Program-made: the position numbers and the translations under genes
Source of the DNA: Anaerolineaceae bacterium UBA2274
GTDB lineage: Bacteria; Chloroflexota; Anaerolineae; Anaerolineales; Anaerolineaceae
DNA length: 43,881 bases
Reading direction: 5' to 3'
NCBI GenBank assembly: GCA_002347705.1
Contig: DDWY01000015.1
Location: 1 to 43,881, forward strand
Shown: positions 1 through 8,429 of the stretch, one piece after another
Layout of the letters: the number at the start of each line of letters is the position of its first letter
Numbering within the stretch: the first letter of the stretch is position 1
The notes under the pieces: model-generated
What the model saw: only the letters and a program-made list of their open reading frames with translations
What the model was told of the DNA's origin: nothing
Databases searched by the model: none

Positions 1-2
1 TT

Positions 3-1598
3 GGTGAAAGCGAAGAAGCCGAAGGTTGGGATCTGCTTGCCCGTGTGCGCGCGGATTTGAAACAGTACGAGGAGGGCACGCTCAGTGCCAGCCCCGAAGC
101 GCTGGCTGAAGCGCAGGACTTTATGTACCTGGCGGAGGGCTCGGATTGGTTCTGGTGGTACGGTACTGACCAGGATTCCGGGCAGGACAGCTACTTTGAC
201 GAAGGCTACCGCGCGCTCCTTAAAGGCGTCTACACCTCGTTGGGCGTTGAATATCCTGCTTTCCTGGATATTCCTGTGATTCAACCGCAGCCTCTCAAGG
301 CTGATGTGGCTGTCAGTGGTGAGATGACGCCTGTAATCGATGGCGTTTCAGAAGAAGATGAGTGGAGCAAAGCCGCTCTTTATCAGGCGGCAGATCAGGA
401 CCCGATCCAGAGCTTTGCTTACGGCATGGACCAGGAGAATCTCTATCTCCAGATCGTCCTGGCTAAGGTCCTGGCTGGAAGTGAGGCGGTTGAAATCTAC
501 CTGAACGCTCCTGGAGACGTGGACAGACAGATGGCTGATCTGAACGGTACAGGGCAGCTACTGGCTCCGGCTTCGCGCATGCTCGAAGTCAAGCCAGGTC
601 AAACTACCCTGGGGCTGTACCTGACAGATGGAACAACCTGGACAAAGCAGGAAGGAGAGCTTGGTCTGGTGGCTGCCAGTGGAGGCGTGATCGAGGCGCA
701 GCTTCCCAAGAACGTTTTGGGAGATGCCAGCAACGGAATTGTGATTCCAACGCAGGTCATTCTGCGCCAGGCGGAAGCCATCCAGTTCAACCCATCTGCT
801 CCGCTTGCCATTCAGTACTTCAGTTTTGAACCGGTCACCAGCGTGTTGCTCGTCGAAGACCCTGAGGGTGACGACACAGGTCCGGGCAGCTATACCTATC
901 CCAAGGATGGCGTATTCAAGGCTGGGGATTTTGACCTGACAGCTTTTGAAGTCTCAAGTGATGGTGCCAATCTGTATTTCAGCTTTACAGTCAAGGCCCC
1001 GATCACCAATGGCTGGAATTCCCAAGCAGGTTTCTCGGTGCAGACTTTTGATGTCTATATTGATCAAGACCCCGGAGCGGGCACTGGCAACCGCATGTTA
1101 TTACCTGGCAGGAATGCCGCGCTGGCAGACGGCAACGGCTGGGATATTGCAGTCTGGATCGAAGGCTGGACGCCGCAGGTCCTCCTCCCGGGTGAGGATC
1201 CAATGGCGGAACCCGTGAAGGACACTGAAGCCAGCTCAGCCATGAAAGTTTATGTGGATGTCGGCAAAAACGCTGTCATCGCCAGTGTGCCTTTGGAATT
1301 CTTCGGTACTGGTAATCCCAGTGACTGGAGTTATGCCGCCGTAGTGCTCGGGCAGGAAGGCTATCCGTCCGAGGGCGTCTGGCGTGTGCGCGATGTCAGC
1401 CAGAACGCAGAAAGCTATCGATTTGGCGGCGCGCCGCTGGATAATAATCACACTCGCATCATTGACCTGGCATTACCATCCGCTTATACTCCTGACCAGG
1501 CAACCTTGTTGGGTACCTATCCCTCTTCCGCCCAGCCAATTGACGGCAAGGGACCAGACGATTTCGCGATCATTCCTTTGATCGCTGTAACAGATTAA
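3..1598 (+). CDS. Glycoside hydrolase family 57 protein, 3' part (5' end outside window)
   Basis: The reading frame is open from the first bases of the window, so the gene is truncated at its 5' end; a GTG at 45 is internal. The first ~90 residues match the end of a GH57 catalytic region: an SDWFWWYG segment, a DQDSG stretch, then YFDEGYRALL and a VYTSLG helix. GH57 enzymes act on alpha-glucans (amylase, pullulanase or glucanotransferase types). Next comes a CBM9/DOMON-like beta-sandwich (VIDGVSEEDEW, then alternating strands). The last ~240 residues resemble the C-terminal domain of glucodextranase (EDPEGDDTGPGSYTYP, DFDLTAFEV, a GWNSQ segment, DVYIDQDPGAGTG). No C-terminal membrane anchor is visible. 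The stop overlaps the next start as TAATG, so the two genes are probably co-transcribed. The exact substrate cannot be told because the catalytic N-terminus is missing. Confidence 0.85.
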   Translation, partial: GESEEAEGWDLLARVRADLKQYEEGTLSASPEALAEAQDFMYLAEGSDWFWWYGTDQDSGQDSYFDEGYRALLKGVYTSLGVEYPAFLDIPVIQPQPLKADVAVSGEMTPVIDGVSEEDEWSKAALYQAADQDPIQSFAYGMDQENLYLQIVLAKVLAGSEAVEIYLNAPGDVDRQMADLNGTGQLLAPASRMLEVKPGQTTLGLYLTDGTTWTKQEGELGLVAASGGVIEAQLPKNVLGDASNGIVIPTQVILRQAEAIQFNPSAPLAIQYFSFEPVTSVLLVEDPEGDDTGPGSYTYPKDGVFKAGDFDLTAFEVSSDGANLYFSFTVKAPITNGWNSQAGFSVQTFDVYIDQDPGAGTGNRMLLPGRNAALADGNGWDIAVWIEGWTPQVLLPGEDPMAEPVKDTEASSAMKVYVDVGKNAVIASVPLEFFGTGNPSDWSYAAVVLGQEGYPSEGVWRVRDVSQNAESYRFGGAPLDNNHTRIIDLALPSAYTPDQATLLGTYPSSAQPIDGKGPDDFAIIPLIAVTD

Positions 1599-3319
1599 TG
1601 GAAACAGAGAGAATCATGGATTTTTATTTGACAGAAAAACCACGCGAAAGCGTGGAACTAACACTAAGCGATGGCAGAATCATTACTGGAAAAAGAGGCG
1701 GGAGGCTTGAAGAATTTGTCCGCGCCGTTCAGAAGCCTGACGAGCCTCTGGTCGTAGGAGCAATTTTGGACGGTCAGTTGCGCGAATTGACGTATCCGGT
1801 TGGGCAAGACGGAAGGGCAACGCTGCTGACTATGCAAGATTCAGACGGGGCGCGCATCTATCGCCGCTCGCTGGTCTTTTTGCTTGAAGTTGCGTTCAAG
1901 AGTTGCTTCCCTGAAGGAGAATTGAATATCGACCATTCGGTTTCTTCGGGGGGCTACTATTGCCAGGTAAGTAATCTGCCTCAATTTGGGCAGGAAGAGC
2001 TTGATCGCATAAAAGCGGCAATGCAGGAGCTTGTGGATCAGGACGTGCCTTTCGTGCGAGAAACCGTGCCGCTCGAAGAAGCTATCGCGTATTTTAAACA
2101 GGCCGGTGAGGATGATAAGGTGCGTCTCTTAAAGTATCGACAGCGCTCGGACCTGGTTCTTTACCGTGCATGTGACACGCGGGACTATCATCACGGCTAC
2201 ATGGTGCCTTCTTCCGGTTACCTCAAGTGGTTCGATTTCTATTTGCTGGGTCAAGCCTTCATTATCCGCTTTCCAAGACGGCATGCGCCCTCCGAGGTGC
2301 TGCCGATGGAAAGTTATCCCACCCTTCTGAGGACCTTCAAGGAGTACGGCGATTGGTTAACGACCCTGGGCATCCACTCCGTGGGCTCCCTGAATGACGC
2401 CATCCAGGAAGGGCATATTGATGAAGTTATCCTGGTCTCGGAAGCCTTGCATGAGATGGAAATCGCCCAGATAGCTGCCCAAATTTACGAGGCGCGTGAT
2501 CGGGTTAGCGTAATCCTGATTGCGGGACCTTCTTCGTCGGGGAAAACCACCTTCTCGAAGCGTCTTGGAATTCAGCTTTTGGCCAAGGGCATCACGCCGT
2601 TTGCCCTTGAGATGGACAACTTCTTCATCGATCGCGATAAGACCCCTCTCAATGCTGACGGTCACCGTGACTATGAGTCCTTGCGGGCACTTGATCTGGT
2701 GCGTTTGAACCGTGACCTGAAGGCATTAATCGCCGGTCAGGAAGTGCAGTTGCCGCGATATGACTTCATCACTGGTTTGAGCGTGGACGGAGCAAAAGTG
2801 CAGCTCATTAAAGGCGATGTCATCATTCTCGAGGGCATCCACGGGCTCAACCCAGGACTCCTGACCGACATCGATCCCAAAACCACGTTCAGGATCTATG
2901 TTTCCTGCCTGACCCAGCTCAACCTTGACCGACACAATCGAATTTCTACTACCGACACGCGCATGCTGCGCCGCATTCTGCGTGATGCCCGCGATCGTGG
3001 TTATTCCGCAGCTGACACGATCGGGCGTTGGGAGTCCGTGCGTGCAGGTGAGAAATTTCATATCTTCCCATACCAGGAGAATGCGGATGTCATGTTCAAC
3101 TCAGCCCTGGCTTATGAGTTGACAACACTCAAACCGCTGGTGGAGCCGCTCTTGCGCCAGGTGCCATTTGGTACCCCTGAACACATCGAAGCGAAACGCC
3201 TGTTAAAATTCCTTGAATGGTTCTTGCCCACCGGGACAGATTACGTGCCGGACAACTCGATCCTGCGCGAATTCATCGGCGGTTCGATCCTGACCAATTT
3301 TGAGCTTTGGACGCGGTAA
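1598..3319 (+). CDS. Nucleoside (uridine-type) kinase with N-terminal TGS/ThrRS-like domains
   Basis: The 573-residue protein has three parts. Residues ~8-65 form a TGS-like ubiquitin fold (VELTLSDGR). Residues ~70-200 resemble the second additional domain of threonyl-tRNA synthetase (NIDHSVSSGGYYCQV). Residues ~300-560 are a phosphoribulokinase/uridine kinase domain with a Walker A motif GPSSSGKTT at 310-318, a MDNFF segment after it and an EGIHGLNPGL segment. This architecture is known in Thermotoga and many other bacteria and is usually annotated as uridine kinase-related nucleoside kinase; the physiological substrate is not certain. The start at 1598 is coupled to the preceding stop (TAATG). 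An alternative ATG at 1616 has a better upstream purine tract (AGAGAG). A strong terminator follows at 3352. Confidence 0.85.
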   Translation: METERIMDFYLTEKPRESVELTLSDGRIITGKRGGRLEEFVRAVQKPDEPLVVGAILDGQLRELTYPVGQDGRATLLTMQDSDGARIYRRSLVFLLEVAFKSCFPEGELNIDHSVSSGGYYCQVSNLPQFGQEELDRIKAAMQELVDQDVPFVRETVPLEEAIAYFKQAGEDDKVRLLKYRQRSDLVLYRACDTRDYHHGYMVPSSGYLKWFDFYLLGQAFIIRFPRRHAPSEVLPMESYPTLLRTFKEYGDWLTTLGIHSVGSLNDAIQEGHIDEVILVSEALHEMEIAQIAAQIYEARDRVSVILIAGPSSSGKTTFSKRLGIQLLAKGITPFALEMDNFFIDRDKTPLNADGHRDYESLRALDLVRLNRDLKALIAGQEVQLPRYDFITGLSVDGAKVQLIKGDVIILEGIHGLNPGLLTDIDPKTTFRIYVSCLTQLNLDRHNRISTTDTRMLRRILRDARDRGYSAADTIGRWESVRAGEKFHIFPYQENADVMFNSALAYELTTLKPLVEPLLRQVPFGTPEHIEAKRLLKFLEWFLPTGTDYVPDNSILREFIGGSILTNFELWTR

Positions 3320-3351
3320 GTCTATCAACTCCCCCACCTTTTCCTTAAACC

Positions 3352-3381
3352 AAAAGACCGGCCACCCGACCGGTCTTTTTT
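3352..3381 (+). terminator. Rho-independent terminator of the nucleoside kinase
   Basis: The arms AAAAGACCGG (3352-3361) and CCGGTCTTTT (3370-3379) pair over 10 bp around the loop CCACCCGA and run into a T-tract. It lies 33 bp after the kinase stop codon. Confidence 0.85.
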
Positions 3382-3433
3382 GTCAACAACAAGATTATGT
3401 TGTAGGTCTCTGGGTAGAAATGAGGTCAGACGG

Positions 3434-3530
3434 AGTGAAATGTAGGTCGGATGAGGTACCTGCGAAGCTGTGTAATGACACCGCCAGCAGATGATTATGA
3501 GATAATTGTTTGGAGCGGTCTCACTCCGAC
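3434..3530. repeat. Palindromic intergenic repeat, copy 1 (interrupted)
   Basis: This copy begins AGTGAAATGTAGGTCGG and ends CGGTCTCACTCCGAC. Compared with the copy at 3645-3718 it carries about 23 extra bases after GTCGG-ATGAG (3448 onward). The inner part (CCGCCAGCAGATGATTATGAG) differs from copy 2 by only a few bases. No reading frame is preserved, so it is a non-coding element. Together with copy 2 and the hairpin at 3557-3578 it fills most of the 489-bp gap between the kinase and the aminotransferase. Confidence 0.7.
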
Positions 3531-3556
3531 AAGCAAATCCATTTGTAGGACCGTAG

Positions 3557-3578
3557 GTCAGGTTCCGTAGAACCTGAC
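3557..3578. repeat. Short perfect inverted repeat
   Basis: GTCAGGTTC (3557-3565) pairs with GAACCTGAC (3570-3578) around CGTA. It lies between the two copies of the AGTGAAATGTAGG element. There is no T-tract, so it is more likely a palindromic repeat unit than a terminator. A related GTAGGTCAGCTTGCG string occurs near 11386. Confidence 0.6.
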
Positions 3579-3644
3579 ATTACAAGCATTGGCACACGCG
3601 GGCTTTTTCGCTTTGGATTGAATGATTATTGTTGTAGTTAATGT

Positions 3645-3718
3645 AGTGAAATGTAGGTCGGAATGAGACCGCCAGCAGATGATTATCAGAAAATTGTTTG
3701 GAGCGGTCTCACTCCGAC
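3645..3718. repeat. Palindromic intergenic repeat, copy 2 (compact)
   Basis: The compact form of the element at 3434-3530. Its ends are near-perfect inverted repeats: GTCGGAATGAGACCG at 3658-3672 and CGGTCTCACTCCGAC at 3704-3718. The centre reads CCAGCAGATGATTATC. It could fold as a long hairpin when transcribed from either side. Confidence 0.7.
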
Positions 3719-3755
3719 AGCCACGCTGAAATGAACGGATTTTCTGACGCTTAAC

Positions 3756-3785
3756 AAAAAGAGACCGGTCAGGCGACCGGTCTCT
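3756..3785 (-). terminator. Rho-independent terminator of the aminotransferase gene
   Basis: Read on the minus strand, AGAGACCGGTC pairs over 11 bp with GACCGGTCTCT around the four-base loop GCCT and is followed by TTTTTG. It lies 24 bp past the aminotransferase stop. Its stem shares the core GACCGGTC with the terminator of the convergent kinase gene. Confidence 0.85.
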
Positions 3786-3808
3786 CTCATTATTGATAAA
3801 ATTTTGCC

Positions 3809-5029
3809 TTATGCCATGCTTTTCTTGATCATCACAGACAGGCGGCGGACGCCTTCGCGGATGGTTTCGGGGTTGGCCGCAGAAAAGTTCAGCCGCATTG
3901 TGTTCTTTGGGCCGCCATTCGGGTAGAAAGGCGTGCCAGGTACATACGCAACCTTTTCTTCCACGGCTTTCGGGAAAAGCTCGAGGCTGTCGCAGCCTTC
4001 TGGCAAACGCAGCCAGAGGAACAGACCACCGCGGGGGGTCGTCCAGGTGGTGCCTTCGGGCATGAAGTCTTCAAAGGCCTGGATCATGGCGTCGCGGCGT
4101 TCCTTGTAGACTCGGCGGATGGTTGCGATGTGATCAGGCAGCCAATCCCCGGCAACGAGTTCGTAAGCGACATACTGGTCAAAGGTGGAGCACTGCAGGT
4201 CAGCACCTTGTTTGGCCTGGACCATCTTTTTGACGACTTCAGCAGGCGCAATCACCCAGCCAATGCGCAGCCCAGGGGCAAGAATCTTTGAGAAAGTACT
4301 GGTGTAAATGACGTTTCCGTTGAAGGCTGAATGCTCACATTCGTGATATTGCGCGTCCAGCACGGCAATTGGCGGCAGCATCTCACCTTCGAATATCAAC
4401 TTACCGTAAGGGTCATCCTCGATCATCGGCACATTATAGCGATTAGCCAGCTTGATTAACCGATGTCGTCGTTCCAGGGAAAGCGTGACACCCAACGGAT
4501 TGTGAAAATTGGGTAAAACATACATGAATTTTACGTTTTGCCTGATTAAGTCCTCGAGCTCATCAGTAACCATTCCATCCGCGTCCGTATTTGCGGTAAC
4601 ATACTGCGGACCGTAGGCGTTCCACGCCTGGATCGCGCCAAGGTAAGTGGGGGACTCGGTTAGAATGCGATCACCACGGTTGATGAAAATGCGACCGACA
4701 AAGTCAAGGGCTTGCTGTGAACCCGTGGTGATCATGATGTTATCGAGTGTGACGTTGATGCCGCTGGCTTTTGCGTCGTCTGCAATCCACTGACGCAGAG
4801 GATTGTAGCCTTCTGTGGTCGTGTATTGCAGCGCTTTGCGACCTTTTTCGGTCAGGACTTTATCGCAGGCTGCCCGCATCTGTTCGATCGGGAAGAGTTC
4901 AGCAGCAGGAAATCCTCCGCCGAAAGAGATGACGTCAGGCTGGTTGGTAACTTTCAGGAGTTCTCGGATGAAAGAGCTCTTCATACCTTCAGTTCGATGA
5001 GCAAATCTTAGTTCCCAGGGTGTTGGCAT
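3809..5029 (-). CDS. PLP-dependent aminotransferase, class I (LysN/2-aminoadipate-type)
   Basis: The 406-residue fold-type I aminotransferase has ISFGGGFPAAELFP near the N-terminus, a substrate/PLP region TTGSQQALDF, the NFHNPLG segment that contacts the pyridine ring, and the Schiff-base lysine K248 in STFSKILAPGLRIGW. These features are typical of the LysN/2-aminoadipate and MocR-core subfamily, which act on alpha-amino acids with 2-oxoglutarate; there is no N-terminal GntR domain. Exact specificity cannot be read from sequence. The start at 5029 has an excellent ribosome site (AAGGAGAG) about 10 nt upstream. It lies 35 bp downstream of the GlyA-GcvT fusion gene on the same strand, so the two are likely an operon joined by glycine/serine amino-acid metabolism. 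Confidence 0.88.
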   Translation of the reverse strand: MPTPWELRFAHRTEGMKSSFIRELLKVTNQPDVISFGGGFPAAELFPIEQMRAACDKVLTEKGRKALQYTTTEGYNPLRQWIADDAKASGINVTLDNIMITTGSQQALDFVGRIFINRGDRILTESPTYLGAIQAWNAYGPQYVTANTDADGMVTDELEDLIRQNVKFMYVLPNFHNPLGVTLSLERRHRLIKLANRYNVPMIEDDPYGKLIFEGEMLPPIAVLDAQYHECEHSAFNGNVIYTSTFSKILAPGLRIGWVIAPAEVVKKMVQAKQGADLQCSTFDQYVAYELVAGDWLPDHIATIRRVYKERRDAMIQAFEDFMPEGTTWTTPRGGLFLWLRLPEGCDSLELFPKAVEEKVAYVPGTPFYPNGGPKNTMRLNFSAANPETIREGVRRLSVMIKKSMA

Positions 5030-5064
5030 TATGTATTTCTCTCCTTTTAACTGTTGATTCCGGA

Positions 5065-8000
5065 TTAAATTTTCAAAAACCGGCTGATAATTGTTGCTGC
5101 ACCTGGTAGTGCAACCCGATCCCCTTTTGAGAGTTCAGCAGGGGGTTTTTGTCTCCAATCAGGGGCATTCTGGAAGATGAAGACTTTGGTGCCTTCCACA
5201 GCCACCTTTTTATCCACGAAGGCTTGACCGGTGAGATAGCCTTCCTGGTCAATGGCGCAGCTGGTAACGACACCCACCATGCGTCCCTTGAGGTCGCAGA
5301 CGGGATCGCCATGGTGTGCCATACGAACCGCTTTTTCGTCGAAGCGGAAGCGCGCCACGACGCCAGTGCGTTTTTCTTCGCGTTCTACGATTGCTTTTCT
5401 GCCGATGAACCAGGCAGAGTTCAGTTTCAAGAAGGGCAGGAAGCCCGCTTCACTGATGGTCAGGTTCAAATCGCCGCCCATTTCATGCCCATAAAGAGGT
5501 AAGCCAGCTTCGGTGCGGAGTGAGTCGCGCGCGCCAAGCCCACAAGGCTCAAGCCCAAGAGGTTTGCCAGCTTCAAGCAGGGCATCCCAAAGACGAACCG
5601 CATCATCCGGATGGACAAAAAGTTCAAAACACATGGGTTCGCCGGTGTAGCCGGTGCGTGAAATGACTACATTGATTCCATCCAGAACGGATTCGCAGAG
5701 CTGTGTGCGGTGCAGGCGGCGGATGCGGCGTTGTTCAGCCGGATCAGCCAGTTTGAGCAGGATTTCGCGGCTGAGTGGCCCTTGAAGGGCGATATCCACC
5801 AGTTGGTCTTCACCCTCCTTGGGGTCTTTGAGATTGCGCAGAATAACCTTGCGACCAGGCGCGCGCACCCAGGGACGGTCCGGGTCTACCATGACCTTAC
5901 CGTCTTTAACAGCGTTTAACCAAGCCCAGTCTTTGGCTTCGTTGGCAGCATTTACCACTACAAGGTATTTGTCAGTATCACGTCGATAGACCAAAAGATC
6001 GTCAATGACATTTGCATGCGGATCCATAAAATGGGTGTAAAGCGAGTTGCCAATATTAAGGGACATGGTGTCATTACCGCAAACCACATCCAGGAATACT
6101 GCCGCATCCGGCCCTTCAGCCTGGAAGACACCCATATGTGTCACATCAAACAGACCAGCCGCATTACGTGTGGCGAGGTGTTCCTGCAGCACAGAGGAGT
6201 ACCACAGCGGCATCTCCCAACCAGCGAAACCACTCATTTTGGCACCCAAAGCGATGTGGTTTTCGAATAAAGGTGTGTGCTTTAATCCATCTTCTTCAGG
6301 TTCCACCCAAACAAATTCAGGCAGACTGGGCAGATCAACATCTGAAGGCATGCCCACGAAATATGGCTTGCGGAGGTCGACCCGCTCACCTTTGGGTTTT
6401 ACCCAGACCGGATCAGCTTTGTGGATTGAAATCGGGCCTGGAATTCTTAGGGTGAGATCAGGATCGTAATAAATAAAAGCGCTTGAAATACCCACCAGCC
6501 AGCTGCCTGCCAATCCGAGTTTTTCTGCGGGTACGGTCAGAGTGAAGCATTTAGGTTCGTTGCAGGTGAGAATGCCTTCGATATCCCCATCGGTGGTGTG
6601 CATCATCGTCAGCTGGGAATCACCCGTTTCGAGGTCTTCAACGTCGCTGGTAAGCGTGTAGTTGAGGAAGGCACGCACATTCTCGCCGGTGACCATCAGC
6701 GCGCCAATACCCTGGCGTGGGTGATCCTGGAGGTAGAAATAGTGCGGATATCCATGGCGCTGGTGAATATCATCCATGGCAGGCTTTGTATCTGCCATGG
6801 CGCGAACCTCTGTGCTCACTTTACCTATCGTCGAGAAATCAACTTTGGCACGCGTGAGCTTGCCTGAGCGGCCAATCATGTGGTAAGGGATGGTTGCGCT
6901 GAAGACTTCATGGATCAGATCCGCGATCTTGGTGAAATCCTTTTCAACAAATCCGCGCTGCGTCAGCCAGGTTGCACCCAGGCGGATGCCAGTGGAGGAT
7001 AGGGCTGACCGATCACCAGGGATGGTGTTGCGATTGACGACGATGCCGACCAGGTCGAGAATTCTCGCGCCGATGTCGCCGTTGAGTGGGATGCCACTTG
7101 GGCCCTTGTAGGACTTGCAGTCAATCAGGCACATGTGGCTGTTGGTTCCGTCGTAAGGAACGCGCACACCCAGTTTTTTGAAGTGCTCAGCCAGAGCTGC
7201 GGCATTGCGCAGGGTTTGTTTCTGCAGCTCTATGAATTGTTCTGTTTTGGCGAGTTTAAAGGTGAGTGCCATCGCGGCAATGGTGTTGACGTGCGGACCG
7301 CCTTGCTCACCCGGGAAGACACCTTTGTCGATCTGTTCACCGAGTTCCCGGTCGTGGGCAATCAGCACCGCGCCGCGGGGACCACAGAGAGTCTTATGCG
7401 TTGTAAAACTAACCACATCAGCGATTCCGATCGGGGAAGGCACCGTTTTGGCAGCGACCAAACCAGCAATGTGCGAAATATCTGCGAGCAGCCAGGCCCC
7501 AACTTCATCCGCAATTTCGCGGAACTTCTGCCAGTCTGGGATCCATGGATAAGAGGTGTAGCCCGCCACGATGACCTTAGGCTTGCAGGCTTTTGCCTGC
7601 TCCAGGATCTTGTCGTAATTGAGCCGCTCAGTTTTGGGGTCCACACCATAGTGGAAGGCGTTGTAAAAAAGTCCTGAGCGATTAACCGGTGAACCATGGG
7701 TCAGATGACCGCCAACCAAAAGGTCCATACCCAAAATGGCATCGCCTGGTTGGATGAGCGCGGTATAAACAGCCGTGTTGGCAGGGGCACCGGAAAGCGG
7801 TTGGACGTTAACCCAGAGATCGTCAGCGTTGAGGTCGTTAGCAGCGAAGAGCTCAGCCGCCCGGCGGCGAGCCAGGGCTTCCAGCATATCCACATATTCT
7901 ACGCCTTTGTAATAGCGTCGGTCACTGTGCCGCCGATAGCGCCCAAGTTGGTAAGCGTAATCCATGATGGTCTCTTCATCCTGATAGCGGGTTTCAGGGC

Positions 8001-8187
8001 GAGGATAACCTTCGGCATAGATGTTGGTGAATGGGGATGCCAGCAGGTCGCGTACTGCCTTTGGGGCGATGCTTTCACTGGGAATCATGATCAGACGGCG
8101 AGCCTGGCGTTCAGCTTCGAACTCAACCAGCCCGTTGACGTTGGGATCGTAAATATCAACATCTTTCTTAAACAGAAAATCACTCAT
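5065..8187 (-). CDS. Fused serine hydroxymethyltransferase - aminomethyltransferase (GlyA-GcvT)
   Basis: One uninterrupted 1040-residue frame carries two folate enzymes. Residues 1-~460 are serine hydroxymethyltransferase: IPSESIAP, NIYAEGYP, the YYKGVEYVD segment and the PLP lysine K265 in TTHKTLCGPRG. Residues ~636-1040 are a complete T-protein of the glycine cleavage system: FAGWEMPLWY, IDDLLVYR with its conserved Asp, ISRTGYTGEPMCFELFV, and GLGARDSLRTEAGLPLYGHE. The ~170 residues between them include a stretch (VTGENVRAFLNYTLTSDVEDLE) that reads like the beginning of another GcvT fold. SHMT makes glycine plus methylene-THF from serine; GcvT takes the aminomethyl group from lipoyl-GcvH to make methylene-THF. 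GcvH, GcvP and Lpd are not in the window. The start at 8187 has an AGAGGAA ribosome site. The downstream aminotransferase is likely co-transcribed. Confidence 0.92.
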   Translation of the reverse strand: MSDFLFKKDVDIYDPNVNGLVEFEAERQARRLIMIPSESIAPKAVRDLLASPFTNIYAEGYPRPETRYQDEETIMDYAYQLGRYRRHSDRRYYKGVEYVDMLEALARRRAAELFAANDLNADDLWVNVQPLSGAPANTAVYTALIQPGDAILGMDLLVGGHLTHGSPVNRSGLFYNAFHYGVDPKTERLNYDKILEQAKACKPKVIVAGYTSYPWIPDWQKFREIADEVGAWLLADISHIAGLVAAKTVPSPIGIADVVSFTTHKTLCGPRGAVLIAHDRELGEQIDKGVFPGEQGGPHVNTIAAMALTFKLAKTEQFIELQKQTLRNAAALAEHFKKLGVRVPYDGTNSHMCLIDCKSYKGPSGIPLNGDIGARILDLVGIVVNRNTIPGDRSALSSTGIRLGATWLTQRGFVEKDFTKIADLIHEVFSATIPYHMIGRSGKLTRAKVDFSTIGKVSTEVRAMADTKPAMDDIHQRHGYPHYFYLQDHPRQGIGALMVTGENVRAFLNYTLTSDVEDLETGDSQLTMMHTTDGDIEGILTCNEPKCFTLTVPAEKLGLAGSWLVGISSAFIYYDPDLTLRIPGPISIHKADPVWVKPKGERVDLRKPYFVGMPSDVDLPSLPEFVWVEPEEDGLKHTPLFENHIALGAKMSGFAGWEMPLWYSSVLQEHLATRNAAGLFDVTHMGVFQAEGPDAAVFLDVVCGNDTMSLNIGNSLYTHFMDPHANVIDDLLVYRRDTDKYLVVVNAANEAKDWAWLNAVKDGKVMVDPDRPWVRAPGRKVILRNLKDPKEGEDQLVDIALQGPLSREILLKLADPAEQRRIRRLHRTQLCESVLDGINVVISRTGYTGEPMCFELFVHPDDAVRLWDALLEAGKPLGLEPCGLGARDSLRTEAGLPLYGHEMGGDLNLTISEAGFLPFLKLNSAWFIGRKAIVEREEKRTGVVARFRFDEKAVRMAHHGDPVCDLKGRMVGVVTSCAIDQEGYLTGQAFVDKKVAVEGTKVFIFQNAPDWRQKPPAELSKGDRVALPGAATIISRFLKI

Positions 8188-8404
8188 AGTCTAATTCCTC
8201 TTGATTGGATGATAAGTTTTGCAGAAACAGTCTGGAGTAAGCCTGTTCTGAAAACATTAAGTATGGATTATTTGAAGTGTGAGAATCAGGAATCAAAATG
8301 TAACTTGCGCAAATTTTTTTCATTGATTTGCTAAAGTCTCCCATCTGTTTTATTGTACCCCAAAGCCCGCGTTATATTGTTAAATCAGAAAAATTGCCAT
8401 GGTA

Positions 8405-8410
8405 TATAAT
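8405..8410 (+). promoter_or_regulatory. Candidate -10 box for the ECF sigma gene
   Basis: A consensus TATAAT lies 19 nt before the TTG start chosen for the sigma factor. No convincing -35 hexamer is found at 16-18 bp spacing (a TTGTTA lies 22 bp upstream), so this rests on the -10 alone. Confidence 0.4.
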
Positions 8411-8429
8411 CAAACCCTGGAAGGTCAAT

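Noticed and set aside
3300..3494. Small + strand frame after the nucleoside kinase
   Set aside because: It overlaps the kinase end, then runs through the terminator hairpin and the first repeat copy, so it is not a gene.
6047..7677. Several long + strand frames opposite the GlyA-GcvT gene
   Set aside because: They are antisense frames of a gene with very strong family motifs, and none shows a recognisable domain.
8188..8330. Glycine or THF riboswitch before the GlyA-GcvT gene
   Set aside because: Neither the tandem glycine aptamer core nor the THF core was recognised on the minus strand.
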